A DNA stretch of 64,000 nucleotides from DASSQJ01 sp963773655 (GTDB lineage Bacteria > Actinomycetota > Actinomycetes > Actinomycetales > Dermatophilaceae), in NCBI GenBank assembly GCA_963773655.1, contig CAVZBX010000001.1, positions 1,302,001-1,366,000 on the forward strand, in the 5' to 3' direction. The translations under genes and the position numbers were made by a program. Below the pieces are notes generated by a model. It made no database searches and had not been told where the DNA came from. It was given only the letters and a program-made list of their open reading frames with translations. Below are positions 7,411 through 19,829 of the stretch, one piece after another (the stretch's first letter is position 1; each line of letters starts with the position of its first letter).

Positions 7411-9204
7411 CTCCCGCCGCCCGGTCGCGTCGCCGCCGTCCCTCAGGGCCTGGGCGGCGCCGACGAGCGCGAGGTGGGAGAAGGCCTGCGGGAAGTTGCC
7501 GAGCAGCTGCCCGGTTCTCGCGTCGTACTCCTCGGAGACGAGGCCGACGTCGTTGACGACCCCGAGCAGGCGCTCCATGAGCGGTCGCGCGTCGTCGAGC
7601 CGCCCACAGCGCGCGTACGCCTCGACCAGCCACCACGAGCAGGCGAGGAAGGGGTTCTCGTCACCGGAGAGCCCGTCCACCCCGGTCTCGGTGCGGTAGC
7701 GGAGCACGAAGCCGTCTCGCAGGAGGTCCTCCTCGACCGCCCGGATGGTGCCGAGGACGCGCTCGTCGTCGTAGGGCAGGAAGCCGACGGTGGGGACGAG
7801 GAGGAGCGAGGCGTCGACCTGGGTGGTGTCGTAGTGCTGGGTGAAGGTGCCCCGGTGCCGGTCGAAGCCCCGCTCGAGCACCTCCTCGTGCACCCGGTGC
7901 CGCAGCTCGCGCCACCGGTCGACGTCCCCCGGGAGCCCGTGGTCCTCGACGGCGCGCACCGCCCGGTCGAAGGCAGCCCACACCATGACGCGCGAGTGCG
8001 TGAAGTGCCGTCGGGGCCCGCGGACCTCCCAGATGCCGTTGTCCTTCTCGCGCCACCGACCGGCGAGCTCGTCGACGAGGGCCCGCTGCACCTCCCAGGA
8101 CTCGTGGGACTCCTCCAGCCCCATCCGGCGGGCCCGGTCCAGCGCGATCATGACCTCGCCGAGCACGTCGCTCTGGCGCTGCTCGACGGCGCCGTTGCCC
8201 ACCCGGACCGGCGTGGACCCCTCCCACCCCGGAAGGTGGTCCAGGGTCCGTTCGGGCAGCTCGCGACCGCCGTCCACCGCGTACATGATCTGGAGGTCGG
8301 CCGGGTCGCCGGCGACGGCCCGGACCAGCCAGTCCCGCCAGAGCCGGGTCTCGTCGAGGTAGCCCCCCTCGAGCAGCGCCTCGAGGGTGAGGGAGGCGTC
8401 GCGCAGCCAGCAGTACCGGTAGTCCCAGTTGCGGGAGCCACCGACGTCCTCGGGGAGGCTCGTCGTCGGCGCAGCGACGATGCCGCCGCGCAGCCCGTCG
8501 GTGAGCAGCCGGAGCACGAGCAGCGAGCGGGTGACGACGTCGCGGTACGGCCCCCGGTGCCGGTGGCGGGAGGCCCAGTCCTGGAAGAACGTGACCGTGG
8601 CGTCGAGGCGCTCGGTGAAGTCGAGGTGGCGGGGGAGCGCGGACCACGACGGGACCCAGGTCGTGGAGAACTCCAGCCGGTCCCCGGCCCGCACCTCCAG
8701 GCGGTCGGTGTGGCGGTGGTCCTCCGGGCTCGGCAGGCGCGGGCCGCGCAGCACGAACATGTCGGGACCGGCGACGGCGCGGATGGCGGTCCCGCCGTCG
8801 CGGTCGGTGATCCGCGACACCCACGGGACGACCTTGCCGTAGCCGGGCCGGACCACCCACTCGTGGTCCAGCTCCACCCGGCCCCGGACCCCCTCGACGA
8901 TCCGCAGCAGGTCCGAGCGCCCGTCGGCGACCGGCATCAGGTCGGTGACCCGCACCCGGCCGGAGTCGGTCTCGTGGACGGTGTCGAGGACGAAGGAGTT
9001 GCCGCGGTACGACCGCGTCGAGCGGGCCTCCCCGGCGGGCCCGATGAGCCAGCGGCCGTGCTCGGGCGTGCCGAGGAGGGCGGTGAAGCAGGAGGGCGAG
9101 TCCAGCCGCGGCAGACAGAGCCAGTCCACCGAGCCGGAGCGGCTGACGAGGGCGGCCCGCTGGGTGTCCCCCAGGAGCGCGTACTCGGCGATCGGTGTGC
9201 TCAT
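7408..9204 (-). CDS. Glycoside hydrolase family 15 protein (glucoamylase/trehalase-like)
   Basis: 598 residues. The N-terminal domain begins IAEYALLGDTQRAALVSRSG and SVDWLCLPRLDSPSCF, the usual opening of actinobacterial GH15 enzymes. The (alpha/alpha)6 catalytic domain carries GSRNWDYRYCWLRDAS at about residue 275 and a late DENPFLACSWWLVEA block containing the catalytic base region. Family members hydrolyse alpha-glucosidic bonds; actinobacterial relatives include trehalases. No signal peptide, so it is cytoplasmic. The ATG at 9204 is chosen because the family N-terminus begins there; the frame stays open far upstream only because of GC bias. TAGGTT lies eight bases before the ATG. Confidence 0.85.
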   Translation of the reverse strand: MSTPIAEYALLGDTQRAALVSRSGSVDWLCLPRLDSPSCFTALLGTPEHGRWLIGPAGEARSTRSYRGNSFVLDTVHETDSGRVRVTDLMPVADGRSDLLRIVEGVRGRVELDHEWVVRPGYGKVVPWVSRITDRDGGTAIRAVAGPDMFVLRGPRLPSPEDHRHTDRLEVRAGDRLEFSTTWVPSWSALPRHLDFTERLDATVTFFQDWASRHRHRGPYRDVVTRSLLVLRLLTDGLRGGIVAAPTTSLPEDVGGSRNWDYRYCWLRDASLTLEALLEGGYLDETRLWRDWLVRAVAGDPADLQIMYAVDGGRELPERTLDHLPGWEGSTPVRVGNGAVEQRQSDVLGEVMIALDRARRMGLEESHESWEVQRALVDELAGRWREKDNGIWEVRGPRRHFTHSRVMVWAAFDRAVRAVEDHGLPGDVDRWRELRHRVHEEVLERGFDRHRGTFTQHYDTTQVDASLLLVPTVGFLPYDDERVLGTIRAVEEDLLRDGFVLRYRTETGVDGLSGDENPFLACSWWLVEAYARCGRLDDARPLMERLLGVVNDVGLVSEEYDARTGQLLGNFPQAFSHLALVGAAQALRDGGDATGRRE

Positions 9205-9212
9205 CGTGCTCC

Positions 9213-9218
9213 AACCTA
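9213..9218 (-). promoter_or_regulatory. -10 hexamer of the GH15 gene
   Basis: TAGGTT on the minus strand, eight bases (GGAGCACG) before the ATG at 9204. The transcript would be leaderless or have at most a few leader bases. Divergent from the uvrA promoter 48 bases away. Confidence 0.4.
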
Positions 9219-9260
9219 GCCCCGACGGCCGGCGATTCCATGGCTGTCGGTGCGCGCACC

Positions 9261-9266
9261 TAGCAT
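9261..9266 (+). promoter_or_regulatory. -10 hexamer of uvrA (leaderless)
   Basis: TAGCAT followed by seven bases and the GTG at 9274. The hexamer overlaps the upstream in-frame ATG at 9265, which argues against that ATG being used. SOS (LexA) boxes of the CGAAC-N4-GTTCG type were not seen. Confidence 0.5.
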
Positions 9267-9273
9267 GGCCGTC

Positions 9274-12222
<2,949 letters not shown>

Positions 12223-12225
12223 CCC

Positions 12226-12262
12226 GGCGGCCCCCTCAGTCCGCACCCAGTGAGGGCCCGCC
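12226..12262 (+). terminator. Putative hairpin terminator after uvrA
   Basis: Arms 12226-12238 and 12251-12262 are near-complementary (GGCGGC-type base and a CCCTCA/TGAGGG top) around a 12-base loop, beginning 4 bases after the uvrA stop. There is no T tract, as is common at this GC content. It lies between convergent uvrA and livF and could serve both strands. Confidence 0.45.
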
Positions 12263-12296
12263 TCGGTCCGCCCACCAGAGAGCGGGGGACCCGGTC

Positions 12297-13010
12297 TCAG
12301 TCCTCGCCGAGGTAGGCCTTGCGGACGTCGTCGCTCTCGAGCAGCTCCTGCCCGGAGCCGGAGAGCACGATCGTGCCGACCTCGAGGACGTAGCCCTTGC
12401 TGGCGCGGCGCAGGGCCGCCTGGGCGTTCTGCTCGACGAGCAGGATGGTCGTGCCCTGCTCCTGCAGGGTCGTCACCGTGGTCATGATCCGCTTCATCAT
12501 GATCGGCGAGAGCCCCATCGACGGCTCGTCGAGCATGAGCATGGCCGGCCGGCTCATCATCGCCCGGCCCATCGCGAGCATCTGCTGCTCGCCACCGGAG
12601 AAGGTGCCGGCGGGCTGCGAACGGCGCTCCTCGAGGATCGGGAAGAGCTCGAAGGCGGCGGCCAGGTCGTCACGGATGCCCTTGTCGCGGCGGGCGAACG
12701 CGCCGAGCATGAGGTTCTCCTCGACCGTGAGCTTCGGGAAGATCCGCCGGCCCTCGGGGGAGTGGGCCAGCCCGAGCTGGACGATCTTGTGCGGGGGCAC
12801 GGTGGTGAGGTCCTCGCCGCGGAAGGTGATCGATCCGCTCCTCGGGCGGAGCAGGCCGGAGATGGTGCGCAAGGTGGTCGTCTTGCCGGCGCCGTTGGTG
12901 CCGATCAGGGTGACGACCTCGCCCTCGTCGACCGAGAAGCTGATCCCCTTGACGGCCCTGATCTTGCCGTAGGACACCTCGAGGTCCTTGACCTCCAGCA
13001 GCGCGCTCAC
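12297..13010 (-). CDS. livF: Branched-chain amino acid ABC transporter ATP-binding protein LivF
   Basis: 237 residues. Walker A GTNGAGKTT near residue 37, signature FSGGEQQMLAMGRAMM and Walker B MLMLDEPSMGLSP fit the HAAT-family ATPases; the short length without the extra LivG C-terminal segment marks it as LivF. It energises uptake of branched-chain amino acids or related compounds together with LivG. GTG start, GTGA overlap with the livG stop. Last gene of livHMGF. Confidence 0.92.
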   Translation of the reverse strand: MSALLEVKDLEVSYGKIRAVKGISFSVDEGEVVTLIGTNGAGKTTTLRTISGLLRPRSGSITFRGEDLTTVPPHKIVQLGLAHSPEGRRIFPKLTVEENLMLGAFARRDKGIRDDLAAAFELFPILEERRSQPAGTFSGGEQQMLAMGRAMMSRPAMLMLDEPSMGLSPIMMKRIMTTVTTLQEQGTTILLVEQNAQAALRRASKGYVLEVGTIVLSGSGQELLESDDVRKAYLGED

Positions 13011-13828
13011 GCGTCGTCCTCCTCGGTGTCGTCGCCGCCGATGTACGCCTCGATGACCCGGGGGTCGGACTGCACCTCGCCGGGGCTGCCCTCGACGAGG
13101 ACGGATCCGCGCACGAGGCAGAGCACCCGGTCGCAGAGGCCGAAGATGAAGCGCATGTCGTGCTCGATGACGACGACCGCGAGCCCGCTCTCCCGGATCT
13201 TGAAGATCAGCTGCATCGTCGCCTCGGTCTCGCGCGGGTTCATGCCCGCGGTCGGCTCGTCGAGGAGGAGCAGCATCGGGTCGGTGGCGAGGGCGCGGGC
13301 GATCTCGAGCCGGCGCTGGTCGCCGTAGGGGAGGTTGCGGGCCAGCAGCTCGGTGGCGTGCCCGAGCCCGACGTAGTCGAGCAGCTCCTGGGCGCGCTTG
13401 ACCGTCTGGTCCTCCTCGCGCCGGAACTTCGGGCCGCGCAGCACCGAGGTCAGCGCCTTGGACGAGGTGCGGCAGTACCGGCCCACCATGACGTTCTCCA
13501 GGGCCGTCATGTTCGCGAAGAGCCGGATGTTCTGGAAGGTACGGGCCATCCCCGCCCGCACCACCTTGAGCGGCTTCGGCGGAAGGGTCTCGCCGTTCAG
13601 GGTGACCGTGCCCTCGGTGGGGATGTACATCCCGGTGAGGCAGTTGAAGAAGGTCGTCTTGCCGGCCCCGTTCGGGCCGATGAGGCCGACGATCTCGCCC
13701 TCGCGGACCTGCATGCTCACGGCGTCGACGGCGACCAGGCCGCCGAAGCGCATCGTGACGTCGGAGGCCTCGAGGACGACCCTGTCGCCGATGTGGTGGC
13801 TCGCCGGGCTCGGGTCGGTGACGGTCAC
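13007..13828 (-). CDS. livG: Branched-chain amino acid ABC transporter ATP-binding protein LivG
   Basis: 273 residues from the GTG at 13828, which forms a GTGA overlap with the livM stop. Walker A GPNGAGKTT, Walker B MLLLLDEPTAGMNP, and the LivG-type ending that follows HDMRFIFGLCDRVLCL. About 15 residues (TDPSPASHHIGD) precede the ABC domain. The second ATPase of the LivHMGF importer. Its frame is open far upstream into livM, but family alignment and the overlap fix the start. Confidence 0.92.
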   Translation of the reverse strand: MTVTDPSPASHHIGDRVVLEASDVTMRFGGLVAVDAVSMQVREGEIVGLIGPNGAGKTTFFNCLTGMYIPTEGTVTLNGETLPPKPLKVVRAGMARTFQNIRLFANMTALENVMVGRYCRTSSKALTSVLRGPKFRREEDQTVKRAQELLDYVGLGHATELLARNLPYGDQRRLEIARALATDPMLLLLDEPTAGMNPRETEATMQLIFKIRESGLAVVVIEHDMRFIFGLCDRVLCLVRGSVLVEGSPGEVQSDPRVIEAYIGGDDTEEDDA

Positions 13829-15500
13829 TTCGCCTCCTGCAGGTGCTCGGCCTCGGCGAGGTCGCTCAAGGACTCGTCCTTGTCGTGGAACTCCAGCTGG
13901 CGCCGCTTGCTCGCGATCAGGCCCTCCGGACGGAACCTCATCATGATGACGAGCAGGAGCCCGAAGGCGAGGAGCCGGTACTCGCTGACCTCGCGGAGCT
14001 TCTCGGGAAGCAGCTTGAGGATGGTCGCGCCGACGAGGACCCCGGTGACGGTGCCCATGCCGCCGAGGACCACGGCGGCGAGGAGGAACGCGGACTCGAG
14101 GAAGATGTACTGGTCCGGCGTCACCGAGGTGTCGACGTGCGCCTTGATCGTGCCGGCGAGGCCGGCGAGGGAGGCGCCCACGGCGAAGGCGAGGAGCTTG
14201 AGGCCGAAGGTGTTGACGCCCATCGCCTCGGCGGCCCGCTCGTCCTCGCGGATCGCGACCCACCCGCGCCCGAGCCGGCTGTTGTTGAGCCGGACGAAGA
14301 CGAGGATGACGAAGGCGACGAGCGCCAGCAGGAGGAAGTAGTAGTTGCTGAACCGGTCCAGCGGGATGCCCGCCACGGTGTGGGTCTCCCCGAAGTCGAA
14401 GCCGAAGAAGACGAGGTCCGGGATGCCCGGGATGCCGTTCGGGCCGTTGGTGAGGTCCGGGCCGTTGTTGCCGTCGAGGTTGAACATGGCGAGCCGGAAG
14501 ATCTCCCCGAACCCCAGGGTGACGATGGCCAGGTAGTCGCCGGACACGCGGAGCGTCGGGGAGCCGATGATCAGGCCGAAGACGGCCGCCACCGCCATCC
14601 CGCAGAGCATCACGACGAGGAACGGCGGCTTCCAGCCGACGGTGGCGAACGCGGACTGCGAGAGCATCGCCCCCACGTACGCGCCGGTGCCGAGGAAGGC
14701 GATGTAGCCGAGGTCCAGCAGCCCGGCGAGGCCGACGACGATGTTGAGCCCGAGGGCGGTGGCGGCGAAGATGAGGATCTGGGTCGCGACCGACATGTTG
14801 GCGCTGGAGCCGTTCTGGGTGAACGGGAAGAGGAACGCCACGACGAACGCGGACAGGATCAGCACCCGCCGGTTGTTCGCGGAGATGAAGCCGAGGTACT
14901 CGCCGAAGCCGGAGCCGATGAGCCCGGTGATGACCGTGAGGATCATGATGAGCAGGCACCCGAAGGTGGCGCTGTCGTCCATCCCCAGCGTGTAGGCGAT
15001 GGTGAAGAGCAGGACCGTCATCAGGGCCACGATGACGAGGATCTCGGCCCAGGAGGGGAGCCGCGGCCAGGTGCGGACGTCGATCTCGACCGGCGTGGTG
15101 AGGACGCCGGAGACGAGCACGAGGACGGCACCGACGAGGGCCACCCACACGCCCTCGTTGGCGTTGACCACGCCCCCGGCCTGCACGGAGATGGCGAGCA
15201 GGGCGCCGAGGACGAACACGATGGCGCCGACCCCGAGGGCCCGGAGGCCGCGGCCGGGGTTCAGCCACTGGGGGCGCCGGCGCAGGAGCAGGCCGAGGAG
15301 CAGGGCGACCGCTCCGATGACCATGGCGTAGACCTGGATGCCGGCGGGGTACAGGCGGATCGAGATGTCACCGAGGATGCGCCCGTCGTAGGACCAGGAC
15401 AGCAGCCCGCTGACGAGGAGGATCACACCACCGGCGACGGCGAGCACGGGGGACCTGCCGCCGTACCGACCACGGAGGGCGTCGAGACGCTCGTGCCTGC

Positions 15501-15504
<4 letters not shown>
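13825..15504 (-). CDS. livM: Branched-chain amino acid ABC transporter permease LivM, with long N-terminal extension
   Basis: 559 residues, clearly longer than the usual 300-420 for LivM. The conserved permease occupies roughly residues 220-530, including the NIVVGLAGLLDLGYIAFLGT block, WVAIREDERAAEAMGVN, and the ending RPEGLIASKRRQ. The first ~200 residues contain five or so additional hydrophobic segments (for example VLAVAGGVILLVSGLLSW and AMVIGAVALLLGLLL). ATG at 15504 overlaps the livH stop (ATGA). Part of the LivHMGF importer. Confidence 0.9.
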
Positions 15505-16469
<965 letters not shown>

Positions 16470-16546
16470 ACGACCTCCTCGTGGGTGAACGAGCCAGTGG
16501 CTGGGGGGAGACTAGCGGCACGTGCCGATGGGGGCGCCGCGACACG

Positions 16547-16583
16547 GACGACGGGGGTGGTCGGACCGACCACCCCCGTCGTC
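16547..16583. terminator. Perfect hairpin between livK and livHMGF
   Basis: Arms 16547-16564 and 16566-16583 are perfectly complementary over 18 bases around a single central base, giving an extremely stable structure on either strand. It lies after livK and before livH in the direction of transcription. Being symmetric it has no polarity; no T tract follows. A terminator or attenuator that lowers livHMGF relative to livK is the simplest reading. Confidence 0.7.
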
Positions 16584-16616
16584 ATCGCGGTCACGGCAGC
16601 GCCGTCACCGGTCGGG

Positions 16617-17846
16617 TCACTCGAACTCGCCGGTGTCCTTCGCCGCCCACTCGCCGTCCTGGACCTCGTACACGGTGAGGACCTTGGAGGTGGTGTCGCC
16701 GAACTCGTCGAAGGCCACCTTGCCGGTGACGCCGTCGAACGAGACGTCGGCCATCGCGTCGATGGCGGGCTGGCGGGCGGCCTCGGCCGACTCCGCGTCC
16801 GGAAGCGCGACCTTGAGCGCCTCGATGATCGCGTTCGCGGCGTCGTAGGCGTAGGCGCCGTAGGCCTCGTAGCCCTCCTTGTAGCCGGCGGCGTCGTAGG
16901 CCTCGACGAAGGCCTGCGCCGACTCGAGCGAGTCGATCGGGGCGCCGACCGACGTGGCCAGGTCGCCGTTGGAGGTGTCGCCCGCGAGCTTGATGAACTC
17001 GCCGGAGAAGATGCCGTCACCGCCCATGAGCGGCACGTTGAGCCCCGCGGCCTTCATCTGCTGCGAGAACGGACCGGCCTGCGGGTACTCGCCGCCGTAG
17101 TAGACCGCGCTCGGGTTCGACGGCTTGATCTTCGAGATGACGGCGTCGTACTTGTCGTCGTCGGGGTTGATCGTCTCGGCCGCGACGATCTCGCCGCCGA
17201 GCTGCTCGTACTCCTTGCTGAACGCCTCGACCAGGCCCTGGCCGTACGTCTTCTTGTCGTGGACGGTGGCGACCTGCTTGATGCCGGCCTTCTCGAAGAG
17301 GTAGCGCGCCGCGAACGGCCCCTGGATCGAGTCGGTGGTGCAGGTGCGGAAGTAGTTCGCGTACGGCCGCTCCGGGGCGGTCGCGAAGTCGGCCCCCTGG
17401 GTGAGCGACGGGTTGGTGTTCGCGGGCGACACCATGAGGATGTTCGCGGAGGCGAGCACCGGCTGCACGCTCTGGGCGACCGAGGAGTTCAGCGTGCCGA
17501 CGACGGCGACGACCTCCGGGTCGGAGGCGAGCTTGGTCGCGGCGTTCTTGCCGACGTCCGGGGTGGCCTGGTCGTCGCCGGCCTCGACCTGCAGGGTCCA
17601 GCCGGGGATCGCCCCGGACTCGTTGGCCTGCTTGACGGCCAGGTCGACCGAGTTCTTGATGCCGAGACCGAGGGCCGACAGGTCGCCGGACATCGGGGAG
17701 ATGACGCCGATCTTCGCGACCTTGTTGTCGCTGGAGCCACTACCGGTGTCGCCGCCGTCGTCGCCGCCGCGCGTGCCGCAACCGGCGAGCGCGAGCGAGG
17801 CCACGAGCAGCGAGGTGCCGATGGCAACCACGGAACGCTGGGGCAC
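16617..17846 (-). CDS. livK: Branched-chain amino acid ABC transporter substrate-binding lipoprotein
   Basis: 409 residues from the GTG at 17846, which has a near-perfect AGGAGGA ribosome site at 17856-17850. The signal peptide ends in the lipobox LALAGCG, so the mature protein is a lipid-anchored extracytoplasmic receptor. The periplasmic-binding type I fold follows, starting KIGVISPMSGDLSALG, with VAVVGTLNSSVAQSV and YYGGEYPQAGPF blocks typical of Leu/Ile/Val-binding proteins. A glycine/serine/aspartate linker (GGDDGGDTGSGSSDN) follows the lipidated Cys. Ligand specificity within the family cannot be read from sequence. Confidence 0.92.
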   Translation of the reverse strand: MPQRSVVAIGTSLLVASLALAGCGTRGGDDGGDTGSGSSDNKVAKIGVISPMSGDLSALGLGIKNSVDLAVKQANESGAIPGWTLQVEAGDDQATPDVGKNAATKLASDPEVVAVVGTLNSSVAQSVQPVLASANILMVSPANTNPSLTQGADFATAPERPYANYFRTCTTDSIQGPFAARYLFEKAGIKQVATVHDKKTYGQGLVEAFSKEYEQLGGEIVAAETINPDDDKYDAVISKIKPSNPSAVYYGGEYPQAGPFSQQMKAAGLNVPLMGGDGIFSGEFIKLAGDTSNGDLATSVGAPIDSLESAQAFVEAYDAAGYKEGYEAYGAYAYDAANAIIEALKVALPDAESAEAARQPAIDAMADVSFDGVTGKVAFDEFGDTTSKVLTVYEVQDGEWAAKDTGEFE

Positions 17847-17938
17847 GTTTCCTCCTGAGAGTGCTGTGGTGTGAGCAGGTGCTCGTGCTCGTCTGGACGA
17901 GCAGGAGGACTGTAAGCCACCGGGGTGCCCGATGCCGA

Positions 17939-17959
17939 GCACCATCCGCGGGATGGTGC
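17939..17959. other. Inverted repeat between divergent livK and the Rieske gene
   Basis: Arms GCACCATCC (17939-17947) and GGATGGTGC (17951-17959) are perfect 9-mers around GCG. A second short dyad, GCTCGTC/GACGAGC, lies at 17887-17902. Both are in the intergenic region between divergent genes and are candidate operators or leader structures; no regulator gene is adjacent. Confidence 0.4.
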
Positions 17960-18003
17960 CGACTTGTTACCTGCCCTCACAGGTGCCGCACAGGAGCGCC
18001 GGG

Positions 18004-18009
18004 GATACT
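18004..18009 (+). promoter_or_regulatory. Candidate -10 of the Rieske lipoprotein gene
   Basis: GATACT, about 35 bases before the ATG at 18045, leaving a short leader that includes the AAGGA ribosome site at 18031-18035. No -35 at the expected spacing. Confidence 0.3.
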
Positions 18010-18044
18010 TCCTGCCCCGGACCCGCACGGAAGGACACCGCCCG

Positions 18045-18530
18045 ATGACGAGCCACCTGCCCGACGACCCGACCGGCCCGGCTGGGCCGGGTGCCCCGGC
18101 CGCCACCGGCTGGCGCCGGCGGGACGCGTTCCGCGCCGCCGGTGCGGCCTCCGTGGCGGTGGCGGGGGCCGCCGGGCTGAGCGCGTGCGGTGGCGACGCC
18201 GCCGAGACCGTGCAGAGTGCGGCCTCGCAGGCGGCGGGGGCCGCCTCCGACGCCATCGCCGCCGCCGACGTGCCCGTCGGCGGCGGGGTCGTGCTCGAGG
18301 CGGCCAAGACGGTCATCACCCAGCCCACCGAGGGCGAGTACAGGGCGTTCAGCGCCGTCTGCACCCACCAGGGCTGCCTCGTCACCACGGTCCAGTCCGG
18401 GCGGATCCAGTGTCCCTGTCACGGCAGCGCGTTCGACGCCGCCACGGGGGCGGTGCTGCAGGGCCCGGCCACCCAGCCCCTCCCCGAGAAGTCCGTCACC
18501 CTCGACGGCGACAGCCTCTCCGTCGGCTGA
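18045..18530 (+). CDS. Rieske (2Fe-2S) protein with Tat/lipoprotein-like signal
   Basis: 161 residues. The N-terminal region GWRRRDAFRAAGAASVAV has the twin-arginine pattern and is followed by LSACGG, a lipobox, so the protein is probably folded in the cytoplasm, exported by Tat and lipid-anchored. The Rieske ligands are intact: CTHQGC and CPCHGSAF supply the Cys-His pairs of a [2Fe-2S] cluster. It is an electron carrier; its partner is not in the neighbourhood, and it is not in a cytochrome bc1 cluster. Start chosen for the AAGGA site ten bases upstream. Confidence 0.85.
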   Translation: MTSHLPDDPTGPAGPGAPAATGWRRRDAFRAAGAASVAVAGAAGLSACGGDAAETVQSAASQAAGAASDAIAAADVPVGGGVVLEAAKTVITQPTEGEYRAFSAVCTHQGCLVTTVQSGRIQCPCHGSAFDAATGAVLQGPATQPLPEKSVTLDGDSLSVG

Positions 18531-18546
18531 CCCCCTGCCGCCTCCG

Positions 18547-18605
18547 CATTTCGGGGTTACCCCGAAATGTCGACGTCGCAGGACGTGCCAGGCCCTGCTA
18601 CGTCG
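18547..18605. repeat. Two-hairpin palindromic element, copy A
   Basis: Hairpin 1: arms CATTTCGGGGT (18547-18557) and ACCCCGAAATG (18559-18569), perfect over 11 bases with one central base. Hairpin 2: CGACGTCGCAGG (18571-18582) and CCTGCTACGTCG (18594-18605), 11 of 12 pairs, loop of 11. A related element in the opposite orientation lies at 19830-19900, on the other side of the DUF559 gene. No open reading frame is conserved within it. It resembles REP/BIME-type structured repeats rather than an insertion sequence end. Confidence 0.75.
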
Positions 18606-18738
18606 CCGAAGTCCAGTGTCGCCGTGGCGACCGCCGCGCATTCCGCTCGTCTGTCCACAGGACGGCTCCAGCGGTGCCTTTTCCACAGGCGGGAAGCCGA
18701 CCCTGTGGCGGCATCCAGCCCCCCGACACGATGCCGGG

Positions 18739-19665
18739 ATGGACGAGCTCGTGACACTGGCGGCCGCGCACGACGGGGTCCTCACGACCCGGCTCGCGGG
18801 TGAGATCGGGATGGGGCGTACCGCGCTGAGCCGTGCGGTGCGCGACGGGTGCCTCCGACACCTGGCTCGCGGCCTCTACGCGGCGGGGGCTGAGCCGGCC
18901 ACCCCCGAGCTCCGACACCTCGAGCTGTGCCGGGCGCTCCGGCTGGAGTACCCCGACGCGGTGCTCGGGGGCCACTCGGCCGTGGTGGCCCGGGGCCTCC
19001 CGACCTGGCGGGTGGCTCTGGATCGAGCACTCCTCTATCGGCCGGTTGCCCGGCAGGTCGGGAGGAGCGGCGCCGTGATCCGGAACTGCGACGTCTCTGA
19101 AGGTCTCGTCGACACGGAGGTCGGACCAGCGAGCCCGCCTGCCACCGCGCTCGTCCAGCTTGCGCTCGACCATGGCTCCTTCGCGGGTGTGGTCAGCGCG
19201 GATGCGGCCGTGCACCGGGGCCTCGTGACTCTGGACCGCCTTCAGGAGGAGGTTGCCCTGCGCCGCCGTCATCGGCGGGTACAGCAGGCCGCGGCCATGT
19301 GCCGGCTCGTTGACGGCGCCGCCGAGAGCGCCGGGGAGAGCCGGCTGCGGACCACGCTGGTCCTGGGCGCGATCGCCGTGGAGTCCCAGTACGTCGTCCG
19401 GGACGAGCACGGGGACGTCGTCGGCCGGGCCGACCTGCGCGTGAAGGAGACGAACGTCCTCATCGAGTTCGACGGGCTCGTCAAGTACCGCGACGGCGGA
19501 GTCGACGCGCTGGTCAGGGAGAAGCGGCGCGAGGACCGGTTCCGAGCACTGGGGTGGGTCGTCATCCGGTTCACCTGGGCCGACCTCGAGAACCCGGCGC
19601 GGGTCATCGCGGCGGTGCGTCGCGCGATGGCTGCGGCCGCGCGGCACGCCCCCCTCGCCGGCTGA
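18739..19665 (+). CDS. AbiEi-like winged helix plus DUF559 (Vsr-like nuclease) protein
   Basis: 308 residues. The N-terminus (LVTLAAAHDGVLTTRLAGE, then GMGRTALSRAVRDG) is the helix-turn-helix of type IV antitoxin AbiEi-like proteins. The C-terminal ~90 residues, VVGRADLRVKETNVLIEFDG through REDRFRALGWVVIRFTW, match the DUF559/Vsr-like endonuclease fold, with Asp and Glu-x-Asp acidic residues in the expected places and Lys/Arg-rich EKRRED. No toxin gene is adjacent. The gene is bracketed by inverted copies of a structured palindrome and its 3' end is tandemly duplicated. The family is widespread in Actinobacteria and has no established role that I know of. CACGAT six bases before the ATG is a weak leaderless -10. 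Confidence 0.7.
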   Translation: MDELVTLAAAHDGVLTTRLAGEIGMGRTALSRAVRDGCLRHLARGLYAAGAEPATPELRHLELCRALRLEYPDAVLGGHSAVVARGLPTWRVALDRALLYRPVARQVGRSGAVIRNCDVSEGLVDTEVGPASPPATALVQLALDHGSFAGVVSADAAVHRGLVTLDRLQEEVALRRRHRRVQQAAAMCRLVDGAAESAGESRLRTTLVLGAIAVESQYVVRDEHGDVVGRADLRVKETNVLIEFDGLVKYRDGGVDALVREKRREDRFRALGWVVIRFTWADLENPARVIAAVRRAMAAAARHAPLAG

Positions 19666-19771
19666 CCGCCCGGCACGCCGGGCTCGCCGGCTGACCGCGC
19701 GGCACGCCGGGCTCGCCGGCTGACCGCCCGGCGGCGGGCTCGCCGGCTGACCGCCCGGCGGCGGGCTGACC
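19641..19771. repeat. Tandem repeats of the DUF559 gene 3' end
   Basis: The last coding bases and stop (GCGGCACGCC...CTCGCCGGCTGA) are repeated downstream about four more times in units of 27-29 bases, each with a TGA and a CGGC/GCCG-type dyad, the later units having shortened to CGGCGGCGGGC. The repeat begins inside the gene, so it looks like local tandem duplication of the 3' end. It may act as a stacked terminator. Confidence 0.7.
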
Positions 19772-19829
19772 TCCGCACGCCCACGACGAGCCACGCGCGT
19801 GGTGTGGTGCCCTCGCGCCCTCCGAACAG

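Noticed and set aside
9250..9273. Longer UvrA N-terminus from GTG 9250 or ATG 9265
   Set aside because: The added residues are not family-like and the codons overlap or precede the -10 hexamer TAGCAT.
19641..19771. CRISPR array
   Set aside because: Units are directly adjacent with no unique spacers and no cas genes are nearby.
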